NCBI GenBank assembly: GCA_032334055.1 | Contig: JAUOZS010000002.1 | Span: 78,522-142,521, forward strand | Length of the DNA stretch: 64,000 nucleotides | From: Selenomonadales bacterium 4137-cl | GTDB lineage: Bacteria; Bacillota; Negativicutes; Sporomusales; UBA7701 | Direction of reading: 5' to 3' | Part shown: piece after piece, positions 1 through 7,518 of the stretch | How the letters are laid out: every line of letters starts with the position of its first letter | Position numbering within the stretch: position 1 is the stretch's first letter | Notes under the pieces: model-generated | The model's input: the letters and a program-made list of their open reading frames with translations, nothing else | The model's database searches: none | What the model was told of the DNA's origin: nothing | Made by a program: the position numbers and the translations under genes

Positions 1-2
1 CC

Positions 3-119
3 CAGTTATTCGGCGGCGACATCGCCGAGCCGTACGCTTTGGGCTGCGAACTGCAGAAGAAAAGGCTGGAGTGCGCGATCATGATTCAGGCGAGCCTGGC
101 CATGGACGAGCGGGTATAG
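3..119 (+). CDS. C-terminal end of an unidentified protein (cut by window edge)
   Basis: An open frame enters from the window edge and ends at TAG (117-119), giving the last 38 residues of a protein that ends in MDERV. The codon use is GC-rich like its neighbours. I do not recognise the family from this fragment. It lies upstream of hypF on the same strand, so it could be another hydrogenase-related gene, but nothing in the residues proves it. Confidence 0.5.
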   Translation, partial: QLFGGDIAEPYALGCELQKKRLECAIMIQASLAMDERV

Positions 120-135
120 GGCCGTTTTTCCCGGG

Positions 136-164
136 TTGCGAAAAATCTGAATACATGGTAATCT
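136..164 (+). promoter_or_regulatory. Predicted sigma-A promoter of the hyp operon
   Basis: A -35-like TTGCGA (136-141) and a -10-like TAATCT (159-164) are separated by exactly 17 bp, about 30 bp upstream of the hypF start. A tiny frame, ATG at 171 with stop overlapping the hypF ATG, lies in the leader and may be chance. Confidence 0.5.
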
Positions 165-193
165 CGGATTATGAAACGTAAACAGGAGTTATT

Positions 194-2443
194 ATGAAGC
201 GCCTGCGGATAGAGATTACGGGAATCGTTCAAGGGGTGGGGTTCCGCCCCTTTGTTCATAACCTCGCCCGCCGCTCCGCCATCGCCGGCTGGGTGGCCAA
301 CGACGGCCGCGGGGTGGTTATCGAGGCCGAGGGCGAGCAGCCGGCGGTCGCCGCGTTTCTGGCCGCCCTCCGGACCGAGGCGCCGCCGCTGGCGGTCATC
401 GACGCTATCCGGACCGGGGCGCTTACGCCGGCCGGCGACAAGGAGTTCGCCATCCTGGCGAGCGATCCGGCCGCGGCGCGGCTGGCGCTGATTTCACCCG
501 ACGTCGCCACCTGCGCGGACTGCCGGGCGGAGATCGCCGACCCGGCCGACCGGCGCTACCGTTATCCGTTCACCAATTGCACCAACTGCGGGCCCCGCTA
601 CACCATCATCGAGGATGTACCCTACGACCGGGTGCGCACGACAATGGCGGCCTTCAAAATGTGTCCCGCCTGCCGGTCCGAGTACGAAGACCCGGCCGAC
701 CGGCGGTTCCACGCCCAGCCCAACGCCTGTCCGGTGTGCGGGCCGGCTTACCGCCTGCTTGACAGGGACGGCCGCCCGCTGCCGGGTGACCCGCTCGCCG
801 AGGCCCGCCGCCTGGTGGCGGCCGGCAAGGTGGCGGCCATCAAGGGTATCGGCGGCTATCATCTGGCCTGTAACGCCTTGGATGCCGAGGCTGTGGCGGC
901 TCTCCGGTCCCGCAAGGTCCGCGAGGACAAGCCGTTTGCGGTTATGGCCGGCAGCCTGGAGGCCATCCGGGCGCGCTGCCGGGTGGACGCGGCTGAGGAG
1001 GAACTGCTCGCCGGGACGGCCCGGCCGATCGTGCTGCTCGCCAAGGGGCCGGGCTACGATCTGGCGGCGGCGGTGGCCCCCGGCAACCCGTACGTGGGGA
1101 TGATGCTGCCGTACGCTCCCGTCCACTGGCTGCTGCTGGCGCCGGGCGACGTGTGGGTGATGACGAGCGGCAATACCAGCGACGAGCCGATCGCCTTCGA
1201 GGACGACGACGCGCTCGCCAGGCTGGCCGGCATCGCCGATTTCTTCCTGGCGCACAACCGGCCGATTCGCTGCCGGGCCGACGATTCGGTGGCCCGCGTG
1301 TTCGCCGGCCGGCCGTATATTCTGCGCCGCAGCCGCGGGTTCGCGCCCGCGCCCGTCAGGCTGAACGCCCCCGGGCCGGCGGTGCTGGCGTGCGGCGGCG
1401 AGCTGAAGAACGCCTTCTGCCTGACGCGCGGCGATCTGGCTTTCATGAGCGCCCATGTGGGCGATCTTGAGAATATGGCGACATATAACGCTTATACGGA
1501 CGCCATCGCTCACTACCAACGGCTGTTCGACGTTGTCCCGGAGGTGGTGGCCCACGACCTTCACCCCGAGTATCTGGCGACCAAGTACGCTATGGAGTGC
1601 GGCCTGCCCCGCGTGGGGGTGCAGCACCATCACGCCCACATCGCGGCGGTGCTGGCCGAGCACGGCGAGAGCGGCCCGGCGATCGGCGTCGCCTTCGACG
1701 GCACGGGGTACGGCGACGACGGGCGGCTGTGGGGCGGCGAGTTCCTGCTGGCCGACCTGAAGGGCTACACCCGCCTCGCCCAGCTGGCCTATATGCCGCT
1801 GCCGGGCGGCGCCAGGGCGATCCGCGAGCCGTGGCGGCTGGCGGCCCGGATGTTGTACGAGCTGTACGGCGCCGATTTTGTGAATAAGGATATTCCGTTC
1901 ACCCGCACCCTGCCGGCCGGCTGGGAGCTGATGCTGGATGCGGCCGCCAAGGGACTGAACGCGCCGCTCTCTTCGGGGGCGGGACGCCTTTTCGATACGG
2001 CCGCCGCCCTTCTGGGCATTCGCGGGACGATCAATTACGAGGGCCAGGCGGCGGTGGAGCTGGAGCTGGCCGCCGCCGGCCGGCGCGGCAGGGTGCTGCC
2101 GTATGACGTGACCGCCGGCGAGCCGGCCGTGGTCGACTTCCGGCCGGCGTTCGCCGCGCTGGCGGACGCGCTTGGCCGGGGGACGCCCCCAGCCTTGCTG
2201 GCGGCCGATTTCCACGCGACGCTGGCCGACGCCGTGGCATCCGTCGTCCGGCGTTTGGCCGCCGCCAGCGGCGTGCGCAAGGTGGCGCTGAGCGGCGGCG
2301 TATTCCAGAACGTTACGCTACTGGGGCAGGTCGTCGGCCTGCTGGAGAAAGATTTCACCGTGCTGCTTCACCGCCGCGTCCCCGCCAACGATGGCGGCCT
2401 GGCGCTGGGGCAGGCCGCGGTGGCCATCGAAAGGAGCAGATGA
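194..2443 (+). CDS. hypF: Carbamoyltransferase HypF, NiFe-hydrogenase maturation
   Basis: HypF activates carbamoyl phosphate to a carbamoyl-adenylate and passes the carbamoyl group to the C-terminal Cys of HypE, the source of the CN ligands of the NiFe centre. The 749 residues show the full family layout: an acylphosphatase domain (about 1-90, with GIVQGVGFRPF), two zinc-finger units with paired cysteines at 107/110, 129/132, 157/160 and 179/182, a YrdC-like domain in the middle, and a Kae1-like C-terminal domain with the metal-binding HHHAHIAAVLAEH. AGGAG at 184-188 sets the start. It is the first gene of hypFCDE and runs straight into hypC. The length is normal for the family. Confidence 0.97.
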   Translation: MKRLRIEITGIVQGVGFRPFVHNLARRSAIAGWVANDGRGVVIEAEGEQPAVAAFLAALRTEAPPLAVIDAIRTGALTPAGDKEFAILASDPAAARLALISPDVATCADCRAEIADPADRRYRYPFTNCTNCGPRYTIIEDVPYDRVRTTMAAFKMCPACRSEYEDPADRRFHAQPNACPVCGPAYRLLDRDGRPLPGDPLAEARRLVAAGKVAAIKGIGGYHLACNALDAEAVAALRSRKVREDKPFAVMAGSLEAIRARCRVDAAEEELLAGTARPIVLLAKGPGYDLAAAVAPGNPYVGMMLPYAPVHWLLLAPGDVWVMTSGNTSDEPIAFEDDDALARLAGIADFFLAHNRPIRCRADDSVARVFAGRPYILRRSRGFAPAPVRLNAPGPAVLACGGELKNAFCLTRGDLAFMSAHVGDLENMATYNAYTDAIAHYQRLFDVVPEVVAHDLHPEYLATKYAMECGLPRVGVQHHHAHIAAVLAEHGESGPAIGVAFDGTGYGDDGRLWGGEFLLADLKGYTRLAQLAYMPLPGGARAIREPWRLAARMLYELYGADFVNKDIPFTRTLPAGWELMLDAAAKGLNAPLSSGAGRLFDTAAALLGIRGTINYEGQAAVELELAAAGRRGRVLPYDVTAGEPAVVDFRPAFAALADALGRGTPPALLAADFHATLADAVASVVRRLAAASGVRKVALSGGVFQNVTLLGQVVGLLEKDFTVLLHRRVPANDGGLALGQAAVAIERSR

Positions 2444-2445
2444 TT

Positions 2446-2667
2446 ATGTGTCTTGCCGTGCCAGCGAAAATTGTCGACAGGAAGGATTTGATGGCCACCG
2501 TGGAGGTCAGCGGCGTCACCCGCCAGGTGAGCCTGATGCTGCTGCCCGACGCCAAGGTGGGCGAATTCGTCCTCATTCACGCGGGGTTCGCCATCCAGAC
2601 GGTGGATGAGGAGGAAGCGAAACGGACGATGGAGCTTTTCGAGGAGATGGCGGCTCATGAAGAGTAG
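2446..2667 (+). CDS. hypC: Hydrogenase maturation chaperone HypC
   Basis: HypC is a small chaperone that works with HypD to build and deliver the Fe(CN)2CO unit to the hydrogenase large subunit. The 73-residue protein starts MCLAVPAK. The Cys directly after the initiator Met is the conserved functional residue, so the ATG at 2446 is chosen over the ATG at 2440, which overlaps the hypF stop but would add two residues before MCLAV. AAGGAG at 2431-2436 fits this start. The gene overlaps hypD by 11 nt, suggesting coupled translation. Confidence 0.95.
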   Translation: MCLAVPAKIVDRKDLMATVEVSGVTRQVSLMLLPDAKVGEFVLIHAGFAIQTVDEEEAKRTMELFEEMAAHEE

Positions 2668-3754
2668 AAGCAGGGAGGAAGAGCACCGTTTAGCCGCTTA
2701 TTTCCGCGGCGAGATCGCCCGGCTGGCAACCAAGCCGGTGAGGCTGATGGAGGTCTGCGGCACCCATACGGTGGCGATTTTCAAGGCCGGCATCCGCCAG
2801 CTGCTGCCGCCCGAGGTCGAGCTGGTCAGCGGGCCGGGCTGCCCGGTGTGCGTCACCCCCAACGGATACCTCGACACGGCGGTGGCGTTCAGCCGCCAGG
2901 CCGATGTCATCATCACCACCTTCGGCGACATGCTGCGGGTGCCGGGGTCTTCGTCGAGCCTGGCGGCCGAGCAGGCGACGGGCGCCGATATCCGCATCGT
3001 TTACTCGCCGCTCGACAGTCTGGAGATCGCCGCCGCCAACCCCGGCAAGAAGGTGATTTTCCTGGCGGTGGGCTTCGAGACGACCGCCCCGACGGCCGCG
3101 GCGACGGTGTTGGCGGCCGAGCAGGCCGGTCTGGCGAATTTTTACGTGCTTTCGGCCCACAAGCTGGTGCCGCCGGCGCTCCGCGCACTGTTGACGGCCG
3201 GCGAGGTCCAGGTGGACGGTCTGCTGCTGCCGGGGCACGTGAGCGCGATTATCGGCGAGGAGCCGTACGGCTTTTTGGCGCGGGAGTACGGCGTGCCGGC
3301 GGTGATCACCGGCTTCGAGCCGCTCGATATCCTGGGCGCGGTATACCTGCTAGTGAAACGGATCGCGGCCGGGGAGGCGGCGCTCGACAACGAGTACCGC
3401 CGCGTGGTGCCGCCGGCGGGCAATCCCGCCGCGCTCGCCGTGCTTGACAAGGTTTACGGTGAAGCCGACGCCGCCTGGCGAGGGCTGGGTGTCATTCCGG
3501 CCTCGGGCTTGGCGGTGAAGGCTGCCTATCGCCGTTTCGACGCCTTGGCCGCCCTGCCGGTGACGGTGGAGGAGACCAAGGAGCACCCCGGCTGCCGCTG
3601 CGGCGAGGTGCTGCGCGGCGTGGCCCGGCCGGCGGACTGCCCGCTGTTCGGGACGGCCTGCACACCGGAGAAGCCGGTGGGGTCGTGCATGGTGTCGGTG
3701 GAGGGCACGTGCGCGGCCTGGTACAAGTACGGTGCCGGGAGGTGGCAGGTATGA
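2657..3754 (+). CDS. hypD: Hydrogenase maturation factor HypD (Fe-S scaffold)
   Basis: HypD carries a [4Fe-4S] cluster and, with HypC, holds the iron on which the CN and CO ligands of the NiFe site are assembled. The 365-residue protein has the family cysteine motifs CGTHT and GPGCPVC near the N terminus and a Cys-rich C-terminal part (CRCGEVLRG, then further Cys to TCAAWYKYG). The start is the ATG at 2657 inside the end of hypC, preceded by GAGGAG. A longer upstream frame from 2606 has no family support. The stop overlaps the hypE ATG (ATGA). Confidence 0.96.
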   Translation: MKSRSREEEHRLAAYFRGEIARLATKPVRLMEVCGTHTVAIFKAGIRQLLPPEVELVSGPGCPVCVTPNGYLDTAVAFSRQADVIITTFGDMLRVPGSSSSLAAEQATGADIRIVYSPLDSLEIAAANPGKKVIFLAVGFETTAPTAAATVLAAEQAGLANFYVLSAHKLVPPALRALLTAGEVQVDGLLLPGHVSAIIGEEPYGFLAREYGVPAVITGFEPLDILGAVYLLVKRIAAGEAALDNEYRRVVPPAGNPAALAVLDKVYGEADAAWRGLGVIPASGLAVKAAYRRFDALAALPVTVEETKEHPGCRCGEVLRGVARPADCPLFGTACTPEKPVGSCMVSVEGTCAAWYKYGAGRWQV

Positions 3755-4761
3755 AGGATGAACGGATTCTTCTCGCCCACGGCAGCGGCGGCAAGCTCAG
3801 CCACGATCTGGTGGCGAGGGTGATGCAGCCGGCGTTCGCCAACCCGGCCCTCGACCTGATGCATGACGGGGCGAGGGTGGAGGCGGCGGGCGCCAAACTG
3901 GCCTTTACCACCGATTCTTATGTGGTCAAGCCGCTGTTTTTCGCCGGCGGCGACATCGGCAAGCTGGCGGTGTGCGGCACGGTCAACGATCTGGCGGTCA
4001 GCGGCGCGACGCCGCTGTATCTCAGCGCCGGATTCATCATCGAGGAGGGTTTCCCGGTCGCCGACCTGAGGAGGATCGTGGCCTCGATGCGGGCGGCGGC
4101 GGAAGAGGCCGGGGTGTCGGTCGTCACCGGCGACACCAAGGTGGTGGAAAAAGGGGCCGTCGACGGCATCTATATAAATACGGCCGGCATCGGCGCCGTC
4201 ATCGCCGGCACGGATATTTCGCCCCTCAACGCGCGGCCGGGGCAGGACATCATCCTGAACGGCCCGATCGGCGACCACGCGGTGGCCGTGATGGCCGGCC
4301 GCCACGGCCTTAGTCTGCCGGCGTCGGTGGCCAGCGACTGCGCGCCGCTGGCGGGGATGATAAAAGCGGTGCTCGCCGCCGTGCCGCAGGTGGCGGTGCT
4401 GCGCGACCCGACCCGCGGCGGGCTGGCGACGACGCTGAACGAGATCGCCGCTCAGGCCGGTGTGGGGATCATGGTGGACGAGGCCGCCATCCCCGTTCGT
4501 CCCGAGGTGCAGGCGGTATGCGATATCCTGGGATTCGACCCTTTATACCTCGCCAATGAAGGGAAAGCCATAATTTTTGTCGAATCTCCTTATAGTGAAG
4601 AGGTTATTACCGTAATGCGCGCGCATCCTTACGGCCGTGAGGCCCGCGTCATCGGCCGGGTGACTCCCGCCCCCGCCGGCCAGGTCGGCCTTAGAACGGG
4701 CATCGGCGGGGTACGGCTGCTGGACATGCTGGTCGGGGACCAACTGCCGCGGATTTGTTAA
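3751..4761 (+). CDS. hypE: Hydrogenase maturation protein HypE
   Basis: HypE belongs to the PurM/ThiL-type ATP-binding family. It dehydrates the carbamoyl group put on its last Cys by HypF to a thiocyanate, which becomes the CN ligand. The 336-residue protein begins MKDERILLAHGSGGK (the nucleotide-binding GSGG is typical) and ends in PRIC, the diagnostic C-terminal tetrapeptide with the modified Cys. The ATG at 3751 overlaps the hypD stop by 4 nt. An upstream in-frame start at 3685 would lie deep in hypD and is rejected. hypA, hypB and hydrogenase structural genes are not in this window. Confidence 0.96.
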   Translation: MKDERILLAHGSGGKLSHDLVARVMQPAFANPALDLMHDGARVEAAGAKLAFTTDSYVVKPLFFAGGDIGKLAVCGTVNDLAVSGATPLYLSAGFIIEEGFPVADLRRIVASMRAAAEEAGVSVVTGDTKVVEKGAVDGIYINTAGIGAVIAGTDISPLNARPGQDIILNGPIGDHAVAVMAGRHGLSLPASVASDCAPLAGMIKAVLAAVPQVAVLRDPTRGGLATTLNEIAAQAGVGIMVDEAAIPVRPEVQAVCDILGFDPLYLANEGKAIIFVESPYSEEVITVMRAHPYGREARVIGRVTPAPAGQVGLRTGIGGVRLLDMLVGDQLPRIC

Positions 4762-4812
4762 CATATCCAGAGCACGTCCGTCATAAGATTTAGCGAGAGG
4801 AGTGAGCTGAAG

Positions 4813-6182
4813 ATGCGCATGGACTACAGCCTCAAACTCGAACTGACCCAGAAGCTCGTCATGACGCCCAACTGCGCCAGGCCATCGCCATCCTGCAGCT
4901 TTCCTCGCTGGAACTTACCGAAATGGTCGAACAGGAACTGTTGGAAAATCCCGTCCTCGAAACGGAGGAGAAGGCGGCTGCCGAACCCGCCGAGGATGAG
5001 GCGGGCGACAGAATCCGCGAGTATTTCGACTGGGCCGATTATTTCGACGACGGCACGGATACGGGCTACTCGCCGCCGGGCGAGGAGAAGCCGTCGTTCA
5101 CCACCTTTGTGTCGGCGGCGTCGACGCTGCACGAGCACCTGGAGTTCCAGCTTCATTTAACCCTGCTGGACGAGAAGGCCCGCGCCGTGGGCCAGTACCT
5201 CGTCGGGTGCATCGACGAGAACGGCTACCTTTGCGGCACGGTGGCGGAGGCGGCGCAGAACCTGAGCGTGGCCGAGGAAACGGTGGCGACCGTCCTGAAG
5301 GTCATCCAGACCTTCGACCCCCCGGGGGTCGGGGCCAGGGATCTCAGGGAATGCCTGCTTATCCAGGCCGAGCAGCGGGGCACCGCCGAGCCGCTGGCGA
5401 TCGCCGTCATCGACAAGTACCTCGACGAGGTCGCCGCCGGGCATTTCAAAAATATCGCCGACAAGCTTGACTGCACTCCCCACGACGTGCAGCGGGCGGT
5501 CGATTTCATCCGCACCCTCGACCCCAAGCCGGGGCGGGCGTTCGATGGCGGCGAGCAGCCGTGCTACATCATTCCCGATGTCACTATCGAGCGGGTGGCG
5601 GGCAATTATGTCATCATTATCAATGACCACAACATCCCCCAGCTGACGATCAATCCCTACTATCGCCGCGTGGTGCGCGACGCGGACAGCGAGGCCAAGA
5701 AGTTCGTGGAGGGGCGGATAAACGCCGCCGTGTGGCTCATCAGGAGCATCGAGCAGCGCCGCCGCACTCTCTATAATGTCGTCGAAACGATCGTCGAGCT
5801 GCAGCGCGATTTCTTTGATCATGGGCCCAAGTATCTCCGGCCGCTGACGATGAAAAAGGTGGCCGACAAGGTCGGTATTCACGAGTCCACCGTCAGCCGG
5901 GCGATTGCCAACAAGTACGCCGACACTCCCCACGGACTGTTCAGCCTGCGGGCCTTTTTCTCGGCCGGGCTGCAGGGGACGGACGGCGAGACGCTTTCGG
6001 CCTCGACGGTCAAGCGGCAGATCAAGGAATTGGTCGCTGCCGAAGACCCGGTTCAGCCGCTGAGCGACCAGGCCATCACCGAGATTCTCATCGGGCGGGG
6101 TGTGGCGGTGTCGCGCCGCACGGTCGCCAAGTACCGCGAGGAGTTGAATATTCTGAGCTCGAGCAAGCGGCGGCGCTATTGA
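4813..6182 (+). CDS. rpoN: RNA polymerase sigma-54 factor RpoN, broken by a 1-nt deletion
   Basis: Sigma-54 directs RNA polymerase to -24/-12 promoters and needs AAA+ activators. The reading frame from ATG 4813 encodes the expected start (MRMDYSLKLE to LVMTP), then shifts. After CCC at 4867-4869 one base is missing: reading AACTGCGC as (G)AACTGCGC restores LRQAIAILQLSSLELTEMV, the usual region I. From there the frame is open to 6182, through the core-binding region and the HTH, to the RpoN-box region SRRTVAKYREELN near the C terminus. So the gene is complete except for one deleted base near 4869/4870. It may be a sequencing or assembly error, or a real mutation. Initiation at an internal ATG (4923) would give 419 residues lacking the activator-responsive region I. 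Confidence 0.9.
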
Positions 6183-6240
6183 CGGTTGGCGCCGGTACCC
6201 GCGAGGGCGTCTGAGCATTACAGATTCGTATTGTTCACCG

Positions 6241-6272
6241 GAACCAGGTCTTGCGCCTGGTTCTTTTTTTTT
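6241..6272 (+). terminator. Rho-independent terminator after rpoN
   Basis: An 8-bp stem GAACCAGG / CCTGGTTC (6241-6248 and 6256-6263) with a 7-nt loop is followed by a run of nine T. Confidence 0.9.
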
Positions 6273-6330
6273 CACCGGGGAAGGGGCGGCCAGCGGCAAA
6301 AAATCGCTGGCGGAAATTTCGCGGGTGGTG

Positions 6331-6336
6331 TATAAT
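6331..6336 (+). promoter_or_regulatory. -10 element upstream of rhodanese lipoprotein gene
   Basis: A perfect TATAAT sits 84 bp before the lipoprotein start, between the rpoN terminator and the gene. No good -35 is seen. The leader that follows is GC-rich and contains CCTCCCC and GGGGAGG, which could pair. Confidence 0.4.
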
Positions 6337-6419
6337 TTGTCTTGATAGCCCCTCCCCTAGGGGTGGTGTCCCATCCGGGGGCGGGGAGGTATAAGAACGT
6401 TGTGATGAGGAGGTTCGTC

Positions 6420-7448
6420 ATGAACCCGTTGAAGGCGGTATTGACGGCGGTTGCCGCTTTGGTTGTCGCCGCTGCCCTGGCCGGCTGCGGCAGCGCCCCC
6501 AAGTCGGCCGCGCCGGTGAAGCAGGCCGCTGTCGCCATCGGCAATCCCTTCGCCGTGCTGCAGGCGGAGACGGATAAATACCTGCAGCAGGACCGGCCGC
6601 TGTACATAGAGCCTGAGGAGGTGCTGGCCAAGGCGGTGACGGCCGGCGACCAGAGCCTTTACCTCGTCGATATCCGCAATGACGAGCACTATGCCGCCGC
6701 CCATATCCCCGGCGCGATCCATATCGCGTACGCGGATGTCTGGCGGGAGCAAAAGACGGCCTATCTTCCCAGGGACAAGAAGATTGTCGTCATCGATTAT
6801 TCGGGGCACACCGCCAGCCAGGTGGCCGCTTTCTGGAGCATGCTCGGTTTCGACGCCACGGCGATGAAGAACGGCATGGCCGGCTGGTCGCGGGACCGGG
6901 AGGTTGTAGGCGGTTCGCCGCTGGCCTGCGAGGCGCTGAATTATCCGGTGACGACAGCGGTTACGGCCGCCGCCGGCCACGAGCTGCCCAAAATCGAGAC
7001 CAAAGCGGTGTCGCTGGCCGAACTGCTGGCCGAACGGTCCCGCGAGGCGACCGGGACGGCGCCGGTGATTCAGCCGCAGGATTTGCTCGCCAAGCGCGGC
7101 GAGTATTTTTTGGCCGACATCCGCCGGGGCGAGCATTACGGGGCCGGCCATATCGAGGGCGCGGTGAATATTCCCTTCCGGAGCTTGGCGATGACGGAGA
7201 ATCTCCGCAAGCTGCCGGCCGACAGAACGATCGTGGTGGTGGACTACGACGGTCACGCGGCCAGCCAGGCGGCGCGGCTTCTCAATCAGCTCGGCTATAA
7301 GGCCACCGTCCTCAAGAACGGAATGAGCGTCTGGACGGCCGACGAGAAGGTGATCGGCGCGAAAAGCGTAGCCTGCAACGTGGGCGAGCACCCGGTCGCG
7401 AAGCTGAACGCCCCGCTGAAGCCCGGCCCGTCGACGGCCGCGACGTGA
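6420..7448 (+). CDS. Double-rhodanese-fold lipoprotein with Asp in place of catalytic Cys
   Basis: A 342-residue exported lipoprotein: a hydrophobic signal ends in a lipobox (ALAGC), then come two rhodanese-fold domains of roughly 110 residues each. Each has the family's entry motif (VDIRNDEHYAAAHIPGA; ADIRRGEHYGAGHIEGA). Rhodaneses carry sulfane sulfur on a Cys in the loop YCxxGxxS. Here the matching loops read IDYSGHTAS and VDYDGHAAS, so Asp stands where the Cys should be in both domains. Sulfurtransferase activity is therefore unlikely, and a binding or structural role is more probable. The start is ATG 6420 with GAGGAGG at 6407-6413. The gene precedes a polysulfide/thiosulfate-type reductase operon, suggesting a role with sulfur species at the outer face of the membrane. 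Confidence 0.88.
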   Translation: MNPLKAVLTAVAALVVAAALAGCGSAPKSAAPVKQAAVAIGNPFAVLQAETDKYLQQDRPLYIEPEEVLAKAVTAGDQSLYLVDIRNDEHYAAAHIPGAIHIAYADVWREQKTAYLPRDKKIVVIDYSGHTASQVAAFWSMLGFDATAMKNGMAGWSRDREVVGGSPLACEALNYPVTTAVTAAAGHELPKIETKAVSLAELLAERSREATGTAPVIQPQDLLAKRGEYFLADIRRGEHYGAGHIEGAVNIPFRSLAMTENLRKLPADRTIVVVDYDGHAASQAARLLNQLGYKATVLKNGMSVWTADEKVIGAKSVACNVGEHPVAKLNAPLKPGPSTAAT

Positions 7449-7461
7449 GGGTAGTAAATGC

Positions 7462-7478
7462 GCAGCCAGTTTGGCTGC
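7462..7478. other. Small inverted repeat before the molybdoenzyme gene
   Basis: GCAGCCA / TGGCTGC with a 3-nt spacer lies in the 70-bp gap between the rhodanese gene and the reductase gene. It is not followed by a T run, so it is more likely an mRNA hairpin or operator than a terminator. Confidence 0.4.
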
Positions 7479-7518
7479 ATAAAACCGTGGACCGGATAAA
7501 CGCATGGAAGGTGACACA

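Noticed and set aside
494..2215. Long minus-strand open frame opposite hypF (and similar long frames opposite dctM, hppA and others)
   Set aside because: Frames opposite GC-rich genes are long by codon bias; no ribosome site or family signature, and the plus-strand gene is certain.
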